A stretch of DNA of 64,000 bases. Source: Microbacterium thalassium (GTDB taxonomy: Bacteria; Actinomycetota; Actinomycetes; Actinomycetales; Microbacteriaceae). Below the pieces are notes generated by a model. The model worked only from the letters and a program-made list of their open reading frames with translations, had not been told where the DNA came from and searched no databases. This document shows, piece after piece, positions 8,977 through 17,173 of this stretch; the first letter of the stretch is position 1; the number at the start of each line of letters is the position of its first letter. The stretch covers positions 3,348,001 through 3,412,000 of the forward strand of contig NZ_JACHML010000001.1 in assembly GCF_014208045.1 (NCBI RefSeq). The letters run 5' to 3'. The position numbers were made by a program, and so were the translations under genes.

Positions 8977-9065
8977 CCTCCGAGGCTACCGGCCGCGGAT
9001 CGGCCCGGCGCCGGCGTCGACCTTACGTTGCGGAGAACTCCGGCGCGGCCCTAGCACGCCGCGAT

Positions 9066-9175
9066 GGGACCTAGGTCCCGGGAAATGGGTGGTGAGCGTT
9101 CGAACCACCTGCGATTCTGGGAACCACCTGGGAGCACGACCCCTGCGCCCATTGTGGTCAGACCACTGTTAGAGT
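9066..9175 (+). promoter_or_regulatory. cydABDC promoter region with palindromes and direct repeats
   Basis: Three structured elements precede cydA. GGGACCTAGGTCCC is a perfect 14-bp palindrome (9066-9079). GAACCACCTG occurs twice in direct orientation (9102-9111 and 9121-9130, 19 bp apart). GTGGTCAGACCAC is a perfect 13-bp palindrome (9154-9166) just before a TAGAGT -10 hexamer (9170-9175). Position suggests a repressor site and activator sites. No regulator gene is adjacent. The 283-bp gap otherwise holds only the moaA leader. Confidence 0.5.
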
Positions 9176-9221
9176 GGCCCAGACCTCGCCGACCTCATCA
9201 CCTGCGATCGGAGTCTTCACC

Positions 9222-10667
9222 GTGGAGTTCCTCGACCCGCTGCTGCTGGCACGCTGGCAGTTCGGCCTGACGACGCTGTACCACTTCATCTTCGTGCCGC
9301 TCACGCTCGGCATGTCGCTGTTCGTGGCGATCTTCCAGAGCGCCTGGTACCGGACCGCCGACGTGAAGTACCTGATGCTCACGCGGTTCTTCGGCAAGAT
9401 CTTCCTGATCAACTTCGCGATGGGCATCGTCACCGGCATCGTGCAGGAGTTCCAGTTCGGCATGAACTGGTCCTCGTACAGCCGCTTCGTCGGCGACGTG
9501 TTCGGGGCGCCGCTGGCCTTCGAGGGCCTCATGGCGTTCTTCTTCGAGGCCACGTTCATCGGCCTGTGGATCTTCGGGTGGAACAAGCTGCCCAAGGGCG
9601 TCCATCTGGCGACGATCTGGATGACGGTCGTCGGCACGTGGCTGTCGGCGTACTTCATCCTCGCCGCGAACGCCTTCATGCAGAACCCGGTCGGCTACCA
9701 GATGTCGCAGGAGGGCGGCCGCGCCGAGATGGCGGACTTCGTGGCCGTGCTGACCAACCCGGTCGCGCTGACGCAGTTCCCGCACACGATCGTCTCGGCC
9801 ATCATGTTCTCGGCCGGCGTCATGGTCGCCGCGGCGGCCTGGCACCTCGCCCGCAAGCAGAACGTCGAGACGATGCGCCCGGCGCTGAAGTTCGGCCTGT
9901 GGACCGTCGTGATCTCGTTCCTGGCCGTCGGCCTCACCGGCGACCAGCTGGGCCTGGTCATGGTCGAGACGCAGCCGATGAAGATGGCCGCGGCCGAGGC
10001 GCTGTTCAATTCCGCGTGCGGAGCCGACGCCTCCTTCTCGCTGTTCTCCATCGGCACGCCCGACGGCACGGGCGAGATATGGTCGCTGCGCGTGCCGTAT
10101 CTGCTGGCATTCCTCTCGACGCACACGCTCGAAGGCTGCGTCGAGGGCATCAACGACCTGAACCTGCTCTACACGCAGGAGCTGTTCCCCCAGTTCGCCG
10201 ACCAGGTCGACGGCAACTTCGCCCCGATCCTGTGGGTCACCTACTGGTCGTTCCGCTGGATGATGGGCTTCGGCGGCATCGCGGCGCTCATCGCCGTCGT
10301 GGGCCTGTGGGTCACCCGCAAGAACGCCAAGCGCGAGCCGGCCGCCTGGATGTGGAAGGTCGCGGTCTGGCAGGCGCCGCTCGCCCTGCTCGGCATCCTC
10401 GTCGGGTGGATCTTCACCGAGATGGGCCGCCAGCCGTGGATCGTGTTCGGGCTCATGCTCACCGAGGACGGCGTCTCGCCCAATGTGCCGGGCTGGAACG
10501 TGCTCGTCTCGCTCATCGCCTTCACGCTGATCTACGCGATCCTCGCCGTCGTCGAGTTCGGCCTGATCGTCAAGACGGTCAAGAAGGGGCCCGATCCCCT
10601 TCCCGGACCGGATGATGAGCATCCATCCGAAACGTCCGTCGAAGACACCCCGACCACGGTGTACTAG
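9222..10667 (+). CDS. cydA: Cytochrome bd ubiquinol/menaquinol oxidase subunit I
   Basis: CydA binds hemes b558, b595 and d and oxidises quinol at the membrane while reducing oxygen. The 481-residue protein has an early haem-ligand His in TTLYHFIFVPLTLG (H21), the FEGLMAFFFEATFIGLW segment, the second His region QFPHTIVSA and the diagnostic GRQPW loop. The GTG at 9222 matches the usual family N-terminus (EFLDPLLLARWQFG) and has a GGAG site; an in-frame GTG at 9174 would add 16 unrelated residues. cydB follows after 9 nt. The bd oxidase serves low-oxygen or stress respiration. Confidence 0.96.
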   Translation: MEFLDPLLLARWQFGLTTLYHFIFVPLTLGMSLFVAIFQSAWYRTADVKYLMLTRFFGKIFLINFAMGIVTGIVQEFQFGMNWSSYSRFVGDVFGAPLAFEGLMAFFFEATFIGLWIFGWNKLPKGVHLATIWMTVVGTWLSAYFILAANAFMQNPVGYQMSQEGGRAEMADFVAVLTNPVALTQFPHTIVSAIMFSAGVMVAAAAWHLARKQNVETMRPALKFGLWTVVISFLAVGLTGDQLGLVMVETQPMKMAAAEALFNSACGADASFSLFSIGTPDGTGEIWSLRVPYLLAFLSTHTLEGCVEGINDLNLLYTQELFPQFADQVDGNFAPILWVTYWSFRWMMGFGGIAALIAVVGLWVTRKNAKREPAAWMWKVAVWQAPLALLGILVGWIFTEMGRQPWIVFGLMLTEDGVSPNVPGWNVLVSLIAFTLIYAILAVVEFGLIVKTVKKGPDPLPGPDDEHPSETSVEDTPTTVY

Positions 10668-10676
10668 GAGCTCGCC

Positions 10677-11708
10677 ATGGATCTCGCATACCTCTGGTTC
10701 TTCATCGTCGGCGTCCTGTTCGTCGGCTACTTCGTCCTCGACGGCTTCGACTTCGGCGTCGGCATGTCGCTCCCCTTCCTCGGCAAGAACGAGGTCTCGC
10801 GCCGCCAGATCATCAACACGATCGGCCCCGTGTGGGACCTCAACGAGACGTGGGTCATCGTCGCGGGCGCCTGCCTGTTCGCCGCCTTCCCGGAGTGGTA
10901 CGCGACGCTCTTCAGCGGCTTCTACCTGGCGCTGCTGCTGATCCTGCTCGCCCTCATCGCGCGCGGTGTGTCGTTCGAGTACCGGCACCAGCGCGACGAT
11001 CCGAAGTGGAAGGCCCGCTTCGACTGGATGATCGTCATCGGCTCGGCGCTGCCGGCTCTGCTGTGGGGCGTCGCGGTCGGCAACATCGTCCAGGGCGTGC
11101 CGATCGACGCGGACTTCAACTTCACCGGCACCCTGCTGACGCTGCTGAACCCGTACGGGCTGTGGGTGGGCGTCACGACGCTGCTGCTGTTCTGGCTGCA
11201 CGGGGTGTACTTCATCGCCCTCAAGACCGACGGCCAGGTGCAGCAGGACGCGAACGCCCTCGCCAAGCGCCTCGCGATCCCCACGGTGGTCTTCGCCGCC
11301 GGGACCGTGGTGTGGACGTGGATCATCGCGGGCGGGCGCGAGGCTCCGCTGCTGTGGCTGAGCATCGCCACCGGCGCCATCGCCGCCGTCGCGCTGCTGC
11401 TGTCGGTGTGGGCAAACTGGATCAAGCGCGAGGGCTGGGCCTTCGGCTTCGGGGCGCTCACGATCGCGACCGCCGTGCTGTCGCTGTGGACCGCGCTGTT
11501 CCCGTACGTCATGCCGTCGTCGACCGACGACGCGTTCAGCCTCACGATCGAGAACGCCTCGAGCACCGAGCTGACGCTGACGATCATGACGTGGGCCGCC
11601 GTGATCTTCCTGCCGCTGGTGCTGCTGTACCAGGGCTGGACGTACTGGGTGTTCCGCAAGCGCGTCACGCGCGCTCACATCGAGAAGGCCGAGTCGGCCG
11701 TCCACTGA
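10677..11708 (+). CDS. cydB: Cytochrome bd oxidase subunit II
   Basis: The 343-residue membrane protein has the CydB N-terminus (LWFFIVGVLFVGYFVLDGFDFGVGM) and the IGPVWDLNETWVIVAGA motif of the family. It has eight to nine predicted spans. It forms the heterodimeric oxidase with CydA. The ribosome site AGGAG overlaps the cydA stop, so the two subunits are translated together. Confidence 0.96.
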   Translation: MDLAYLWFFIVGVLFVGYFVLDGFDFGVGMSLPFLGKNEVSRRQIINTIGPVWDLNETWVIVAGACLFAAFPEWYATLFSGFYLALLLILLALIARGVSFEYRHQRDDPKWKARFDWMIVIGSALPALLWGVAVGNIVQGVPIDADFNFTGTLLTLLNPYGLWVGVTTLLLFWLHGVYFIALKTDGQVQQDANALAKRLAIPTVVFAAGTVVWTWIIAGGREAPLLWLSIATGAIAAVALLLSVWANWIKREGWAFGFGALTIATAVLSLWTALFPYVMPSSTDDAFSLTIENASSTELTLTIMTWAAVIFLPLVLLYQGWTYWVFRKRVTRAHIEKAESAVH

Positions 11709-11719
11709 GCGCACCGCAG

Positions 11720-11804
11720 CGTCGAGCCGCCCCTCTCGCCTCGAGCCGCCCCCGTGGTGGCCGCAGCGAAAGGGGCGGCTCCACGCGGAGGGGGTGGCTC
11801 GACG
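11720..11804. repeat. Nested inverted repeat between cydB and cydD
   Basis: Outer arms CGTCGAGCC (11720-11728) and GGCTCGACG (11796-11804) enclose inner arms GAGCCGCCCC (11743-11752) and GGGGCGGCTC (11772-11781). GAGCCGCCCC also occurs at 11724-11733. The element could fold into a large hairpin between cydAB and cydDC. It may be a transcription attenuator or an extragenic repeat. Confidence 0.6.
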
Positions 11805-11824
11805 TCGCTTAGGCTCGAACTGCT

Positions 11825-13537
11825 GTGAACGAACGATCGGATGCCGACGCCGCGGCCCCGCGCCCGCGCGTGCGGCCGGTGGACCCGCGACTGCTCCGCT
11901 ACGCACGCGCGTCGCGCGTGTTCTTCGCCGCGGTGGCGGTCATCGCCGCCGGACAGGCGGCCGCGATCGTCTCGTTCGCGTGGCTCGTGACGCGCGCCGT
12001 CACGGGCGTGATCGACGGGATGCCCGCCGAAGAGGTGACCGCCACCCTCGCGATACTCGCCGCCGTGGTCGCCGTCCGGGCGCTGCTGCTGTGGGCGCGC
12101 GAGACCGTCGCGTCGCGCGCGGCCGCGCGCGTGCAGACCGAGCTGCGCACGCACCTCGTCGAGGCCGTCGGCGAGCTCGGGCCCGAGTGGCTGGGGCAGC
12201 GCTCCACCGCGAGCCTCGCCGTCACCGCCGGCCGCGGGCTCGACGCGCTCGAGGCGTACTTCGGCCGGTACCTGCCGCAGCTGGTCCAGACGGTCGTGGT
12301 GACGCCGCTGATCCTGCTGGTGATGTGGTGGGAGGACTGGCTGTCCGGCCTCACGGTGCTGCTCACCATCCCCCTCATCCCGCTGTTCATGGTGCTGATC
12401 GGCCTGGCCACCCGCGCCGTGCAGCAGAAGCAGTGGAAGACCCTTCAGCACCTCGCCGCGCGCTTCTCCGACACGGTGCAGGGACTGTCGACCCTCAAGG
12501 TCTACGGACGTCAGCACCGCGCGGCCGACTCCATCGCCGCCGTCACCGAGCGCTACCGCCGCGAGACCATGAAGGTGCTGCGCGTGTCGTTCCTGTCGGG
12601 CTTCGCGCTGGAGTTCCTCGCGAGCATCTCGGTCGCGATCGTGGCGGTGTCGATCGGCCTCCGCCTCGTCGACGGCTCGCTCGCGCTCGTCGTCGGCCTG
12701 TTCGTCCTCCTGCTGGCCCCCGAGGCGTATCTGCCGCTGCGTCAGGTGGGCGTGCAGTTCCACGCCGCCGCCGAGGGCGTCGCCGCGACCGAGGACGTTT
12801 TCGAGGTGCTCGACGCGGCCCGCACCTCGACGCGGCGTCACGCCCCCGGCCCCGCGACCGCGGAGGCTACGACCGTCGCCGCGGCGGCCTCCGAGCCGTC
12901 GACGCCCGGCCTCCTCCTCGCGGCAGTCCGCGTGCGGCGCGGGGAGCGCCTCCTCGACGCCGTCGACCTCACCGCCGCGCCCGGCACCGTCACACTCGCC
13001 GAGGGGCCGAGCGGCGCCGGCAAGTCCAGCATCCTCGCCGCTCTGCGCGGCGCCGCCGCGTTCGAGGGCACGGCCCGGTGGGACGGCCGCGACGTGCGCT
13101 CGCTCGCCCCGTCGGCCTGGCTGGCGTGGGCGGGCCAGCAGCCCGGGCTCGTGACCGGGACCGTCGCGGCGAACGTCGCCATCGGCGACGACGCCCCCGA
13201 CGCGGAGCTCGTCGAGCGCGCCCTCGCCCTGGCGTGCGCCGACGGCATCCGCCCCGACCTCGCACTCGGCGTGCAGGGCGCGGGGCTCTCGGGCGGGCAG
13301 GCGCAGCGCGTCGCGGTCGCCCGCGCGTTCTACCGCCACCTGCGCGGCCGCGCCGGACTCATCGCCCTCGACGAGCCCAGCTCCGCCCTCGACGCCCACA
13401 CCGAGGACCGTCTGTGGCAGTCGGTGCGCAGCCTCGCCGACGACGGCGCCGCCGTGCTGCTGGTGTCCCATCGCGAGAGCGCGCGGCGCGTCGCCGACGT
13501 CGTCGTCCGGATCGGCGCCCGGGAGGTGGTCGCGTGA
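11825..13537 (+). CDS. cydD: Thiol reductant ABC exporter subunit CydD
   Basis: CydDC exports cysteine and glutathione-type thiols, or handles haem, and is needed for cytochrome bd assembly. The 570-residue half-transporter has six N-terminal spans followed by an ATPase domain with Walker A GPSGAGKSS (about 395-403), the signature LSGGQAQRVAVARA and the Walker B region LIALDEPSSALD. The GTG at 11825 follows a TAGGCT hexamer (11810-11815) by 9 nt, so cydDC may have its own leaderless promoter. It overlaps cydC by GTGA. Confidence 0.94.
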   Translation: MNERSDADAAAPRPRVRPVDPRLLRYARASRVFFAAVAVIAAGQAAAIVSFAWLVTRAVTGVIDGMPAEEVTATLAILAAVVAVRALLLWARETVASRAAARVQTELRTHLVEAVGELGPEWLGQRSTASLAVTAGRGLDALEAYFGRYLPQLVQTVVVTPLILLVMWWEDWLSGLTVLLTIPLIPLFMVLIGLATRAVQQKQWKTLQHLAARFSDTVQGLSTLKVYGRQHRAADSIAAVTERYRRETMKVLRVSFLSGFALEFLASISVAIVAVSIGLRLVDGSLALVVGLFVLLLAPEAYLPLRQVGVQFHAAAEGVAATEDVFEVLDAARTSTRRHAPGPATAEATTVAAAASEPSTPGLLLAAVRVRRGERLLDAVDLTAAPGTVTLAEGPSGAGKSSILAALRGAAAFEGTARWDGRDVRSLAPSAWLAWAGQQPGLVTGTVAANVAIGDDAPDAELVERALALACADGIRPDLALGVQGAGLSGGQAQRVAVARAFYRHLRGRAGLIALDEPSSALDAHTEDRLWQSVRSLADDGAAVLLVSHRESARRVADVVVRIGAREVVA

Positions 13538-15234
13538 GCACGGCACAGGTCTCCCCCGCCGGACTCCCGGACACCCCGGCCGGCGTGCTGCGTCAGGCGA
13601 TCCCGCCCGCCCGCCGCTTCTGGCCCGCCCTCGCGGCGGGGTTCGCCTCGGAGGCGTCGGCCGTCGCCCTCCTCGCGGTGAGCGCGTGGCTGATCGTGCG
13701 CGCCAGCGAGATGCCGCCCGTGCTCTACCTGCAGGTCGCCGTCGTCGGCGTGCGGTTCTTCGCGATCTCCCGTGCGACCTTCCGCTACCTCGAGCGCCTC
13801 GTCGGGCATGACGCGGCGCTGCGGCAGCTCGCCGTCGCGCGTTCGTCGATCGTCCGCCGGCTCGTCCCGCTCGCTCCGGACGGGCTCGCGCGCACGAGCC
13901 GCGGGTCGGTGCTCGGCACCCTCGTCGACGACGTCGACGAGCTGCAGGACCTGCCGCTGCGCGTCGTCCAGCCGCTGGTGTCGTCGGCCCTCGTGGCGAT
14001 CGGCGCCGTCGTGCTCGTCGCGTTCGTGTCGTGGCCGGCCGCCCTGGCGCTGCTGGTGTGCCTGATCGTCGCGGCCCTGGCGGCGACGGCATGGGGGTGG
14101 GCCTCGGGTGCGCGATGGGAGCGCGCGATCGCGCCGCTGCGCGGCCGCCTCGCCGACGCGCTCCTGGACCACTTCTCGAGCCTCGACGTGCTGCAGGCCT
14201 ACGGAGCCGAGGCCGCCAGCGCTCAGCGCATCCGGGACGCGGACGCCGGACTGCGCCGAGCGGTCGTGCGGCGCGCGGGAGCGCAGGCGGGAACCGCGGC
14301 CGTCGTGTCGGTGCTCGCCGGCGTCGCGACGATCGCCGCCGTGCTCACCGCCGGTCCCGGCGTCGGCGACGGGACGATCACCGGGCCGGCGTTCGCCGTG
14401 GCGGTGCTGGTTCCGATGGCGGTGTTCGATGTCTTCGCGTCGGTGCCGATGGCGGCCGCGTCGTGGCGCCAGGTGCGCGCCTCGGCGGGCCGCGTGGCGG
14501 CATCCGTCCCGTCCGAGATCCCCGCCGAACTCGTCGTCGACCGTGTTCCCGCCACCGGCGACGCACCCGCGCTCGGCGATGGCGTGACGCTGCAGGACGC
14601 GACGGTGCGGTGGCCGGGCGCCGAGCGGCCCGCCCTCGAGGGCGCGTCGCTGCGGGTGCACCCCGGAGAGCGCGTGCTGGTGGTCGGCTCCAGCGGCGCC
14701 GGCAAGTCCACCCTCGCCCACGCGCTCGTACGGTTCCTCGACGTCGACGGGCGGTACGAGATCGGCGGGGCGGATGCCTCCGTGCTCGCGGCCGACGACG
14801 TGCGCCTGACGGTGGGCCTGTGCGAGCAGAGCCCGCAGCTGTTCGACGAGGACATCCGCCAGAACCTGCTGTTCGCGAACGACCACGCCACCGACGCCGA
14901 CCTCGTCGCGGCGCTCGAGCGCGTGGGTCTCGGGGACTGGCTGCGCGAACGCGGCGGCCTCGACGCCCGCGTCGGCGAACGCGGCGCGCTCGTCTCGGGC
15001 GGCCAGGCGCAGCGCATCGCGCTCGCGCGGGCTCTGCTGCGCGGATTCCCGGTGCTCGTGCTCGACGAGCCGACCGCCGGCGTCGACCCGGCCGCCTCCG
15101 ACGCGCTGCTGCGCGACCTGCTGGGCGCCGTGGACGGTGACCGTGCCGTCGTGCTCATCTCGCACGTCACGGTCCCGGACGAGCTCATCGACCGCGTCGT
15201 GCGGATCGATCAGGGTCGCATCGTCGAGGACTGA
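13534..15234 (+). CDS. cydC: Thiol reductant ABC exporter subunit CydC
   Basis: This is the partner half-transporter of CydD, 566 residues. It has membrane spans in the first 300 residues and an ATPase domain with Walker A GSSGAGKST, signature LVSGGQAQRIALARALL and Walker B VLVLDEPTAGVD. The GTG start overlaps the cydD stop (GTGA), indicating coupled translation. It is the last gene of the cyd cluster; an inverted repeat element follows. Confidence 0.94.
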   Translation: MSTAQVSPAGLPDTPAGVLRQAIPPARRFWPALAAGFASEASAVALLAVSAWLIVRASEMPPVLYLQVAVVGVRFFAISRATFRYLERLVGHDAALRQLAVARSSIVRRLVPLAPDGLARTSRGSVLGTLVDDVDELQDLPLRVVQPLVSSALVAIGAVVLVAFVSWPAALALLVCLIVAALAATAWGWASGARWERAIAPLRGRLADALLDHFSSLDVLQAYGAEAASAQRIRDADAGLRRAVVRRAGAQAGTAAVVSVLAGVATIAAVLTAGPGVGDGTITGPAFAVAVLVPMAVFDVFASVPMAAASWRQVRASAGRVAASVPSEIPAELVVDRVPATGDAPALGDGVTLQDATVRWPGAERPALEGASLRVHPGERVLVVGSSGAGKSTLAHALVRFLDVDGRYEIGGADASVLAADDVRLTVGLCEQSPQLFDEDIRQNLLFANDHATDADLVAALERVGLGDWLRERGGLDARVGERGALVSGGQAQRIALARALLRGFPVLVLDEPTAGVDPAASDALLRDLLGAVDGDRAVVLISHVTVPDELIDRVVRIDQGRIVED

Positions 15235-15270
15235 TACCCACCCCGGCACTCCCTCACTCCGGCCGGGTAC

Positions 15271-15371
15271 CGAACGGCGGGGATCCGCGACGACACGCCG
15301 GGTTCCGGCCGCGCCCCGCGGCGTGTCGCACAAAGTCCCCGCCGTTCGTGACACCGGATCCCCGCCGTTCG
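15271..15371. repeat. Dispersed intergenic inverted-repeat element, copy 1
   Basis: CGAACGGCGGGGATCC (15271-15286) is repeated in inverted orientation as GGATCCCCGCCGTTCG (15356-15371). Between them lies a second partial copy, GTCCCCGCCGTTCGTGACACC around 15335, and a nested hairpin, CGACACGCCG (15291-15300) with CGGCGTGTCG (15319-15328). The same 16-mer pair occurs at 44044-44143. It fills most of the 197-bp gap between cydC and a GNAT gene. Confidence 0.85.
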
Positions 15372-15431
15372 TGACGATGACCGGTCGGCGGGTCGTTCTC
15401 GGAACAGTCCTCGGCCAGTATCGTCGGGCCC

Positions 15432-15989
15432 ATGGCCGTCACCATTCGCCGCGCGGTGAAGGCGGATGCCGCGGCGATCTCGCGCATCCGCGTCGACACG
15501 TGGCGCGCGGCCTACGCGGGACTCGTGCTGCCCGAGGTGCTCGAGCGCCTCGACGCCGAGCGCGAGGCGGTGCGCCGCGCGGACACGTGGGATCAGCTGC
15601 ACAGCGACCCGCGGAACATCTCGCTTCTGGCCGAGGACGGGGGCTCTCCGGTCGGGTGGGCGGCCTACGGCCCGTCCCTCGACCCGGAGCGGCCCGGCAG
15701 CGGCCAGGTGTACGCGCTGTACGCGATCGCCGAACGCTGGTCGACCGGCGTCGGCCACGCGCTCCTGGCCGCGTGCGAGGACGGGCTCCGCTCCCAGGGC
15801 TTCACCGAGGCGCACCTGTGGGTGCTCGAGGGCAACACCCGCGCCGAGGACTTCTACGCGCGCCACGGCTGGAGCGAGGACGGCGCGATCCTCGTCGACG
15901 ACCGCACCGTCGACGGCATCGTGGCCTACGCGCTCCGCGAGCGGCGTCGCGTGCGCGACCTCACCGAGGTCGCCGCCGACAGGGGCTGA
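15432..15989 (+). CDS. GNAT family N-acetyltransferase
   Basis: The 185-residue product has the GNAT fold: acceptor-side N-terminus (IRRAVKADAAAISRIRVDTWRAAY), a degenerate acetyl-CoA loop (AIAERWSTGVGHALLAACED), and C-terminal NTRAEDFYARHGWSEDG. These enzymes acetylate amines of small molecules or proteins. ATG 15432 lies 7 nt after TATCGT (15419-15424), suggesting a leaderless mRNA. It sits directly behind the repeat element; so does the unrelated-in-sequence GNAT gene at 43.4 kb. The acceptor is unknown. Confidence 0.88.
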   Translation: MAVTIRRAVKADAAAISRIRVDTWRAAYAGLVLPEVLERLDAEREAVRRADTWDQLHSDPRNISLLAEDGGSPVGWAAYGPSLDPERPGSGQVYALYAIAERWSTGVGHALLAACEDGLRSQGFTEAHLWVLEGNTRAEDFYARHGWSEDGAILVDDRTVDGIVAYALRERRRVRDLTEVAADRG

Positions 15990-16039
15990 CGGGCGGGGAA
16001 CCGCCGCCGGACGCGATAGGGCGCGCCCGGCGGCGGAAG

Positions 16040-17173
16040 TCAGGCCCCGGCGCCGGGAGCGGCTCCCTCACCGGCGGAGCCGGCAGCCGGTGTGCCCGCC
16101 GCCGCATCCGTCTTGGGCATCGACGCGCGCAGCGAGTCGACCGAGAACGTCGGCGGGTCCAGCGGGAAGTGGCACGCCACGCGCTGGCCGTCGCCGACGT
16201 CGCGCAGCCGCGGCTCGACCTCGGCGCACACGCCCTCGGCACGCGAGCAGCGCGTGCGGAAGCGGCAGCCGCTCGGCGGATGCAGCGGCGACGGCGGCTC
16301 GCCCTGGATCGGCACGGGGCGTCGCGCCTGTCCCGTCTCGGGATCGAGGCCCGGGATCGAGTCCAGCAGCGCCTTCGTGTACGGATGCCGAGGCGCGGCG
16401 TACAGCGCCTCGGCCGGGCCGACCTCGGCGAGCTGGCCGAGGTGCATGACCGCCACCTTGTCGCTGATCTGCTTCACGGTCGCCAGATCGTGCGCGATGA
16501 ACACGTACGCCAGGCCCAGCTCCTCGCGCAGCTTCTCGAACAGGTTCAGCACCTGCGCCTGGATGAGCACATCCAGCGACGAGATCGCCTCGTCGCAGAT
16601 GATCAGGGCGGGGTGCAGCGCGATGGCTCGCGCGATCGCGACACGCTGCGCCTGACCTCCCGACAGCTCCAGCGGCCGGCGGCGCATGTACTGGTCGGGG
16701 TCGAGGCCGACCATGTCCAGCAGCTCCCGCACGCGCGCATGGCGCTCCGATCGCGACATCGACGCGTGGCCGAGCAGAGGCTCCGCCACGACGTCCTCCA
16801 CGCGCCAGCGCGGATTCAGCGAGCCGAACGGGTCCTGGTAGACCATCTGCATCTCGGCGCGCGCCTTGCGCAGCTCGCGCTTGGACATGCCCACGAGGCT
16901 CCGGCCGCGGAAGACCACATCGCCGGACTTCGGGGGGTCGGCCTGGATGATCGCACGCGCGAGGGTGGACTTTCCCGACCCCGTCTCGCCCACGATCCCG
17001 AGGGTCTCGCCACGCCCCAGCTCGAACGACACGTCCGACACGGCATGGACCACACCGGCGCGAACGCCGCCCGGGCCCTTGGTGACGAACTCCTGCACGA
17101 CGTTGCGCACCTGCAGGATGGGCGCGTCGGCGTCGGCATCCGTCGTCTCGATGGTGGGCTCGACGAGCGTCAC
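16040..17173 (-). CDS. Oligopeptide/dipeptide ABC transporter ATP-binding protein (OppF/DppF type)
   Basis: The 377-residue ATPase has Walker A GETGSGKST, the signature LSGGQAQRVAIARAIAL, Walker B LIICDEAISSLD, and the Cys-containing C-terminal oligopeptide/dipeptide domain (GCRFRTRC...CHFPLDPP). The GTG at 17173 overlaps the preceding ATPase stop (GTGA). It is the final gene of a five-gene importer operon running leftward from 22000. It energises uptake together with the OppD-type ATPase. Confidence 0.93.
   Translation of the reverse strand: MTLVEPTIETTDADADAPILQVRNVVQEFVTKGPGGVRAGVVHAVSDVSFELGRGETLGIVGETGSGKSTLARAIIQADPPKSGDVVFRGRSLVGMSKRELRKARAEMQMVYQDPFGSLNPRWRVEDVVAEPLLGHASMSRSERHARVRELLDMVGLDPDQYMRRRPLELSGGQAQRVAIARAIALHPALIICDEAISSLDVLIQAQVLNLFEKLREELGLAYVFIAHDLATVKQISDKVAVMHLGQLAEVGPAEALYAAPRHPYTKALLDSIPGLDPETGQARRPVPIQGEPPSPLHPPSGCRFRTRCSRAEGVCAEVEPRLRDVGDGQRVACHFPLDPPTFSVDSLRASMPKTDAAAGTPAAGSAGEGAAPGAGA

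Noticed and set aside
8939..9221. A molybdenum-cofactor riboswitch before moaA
   Set aside because: The 5' region before moaA is only about 40 nt from its likely -10 box, too short for that riboswitch, and no matching structure is visible.
9198..11906. A 902-codon frame on the minus strand opposite cydA-cydB
   Set aside because: The translation is charged, repetitive and without domains, while the plus strand encodes the unmistakable cytochrome bd subunits.
15271..15371. Insertion sequence ends
   Set aside because: The inverted repeats enclose too little sequence for a transposase and none is nearby; a REP/MITE-type element is a better label.
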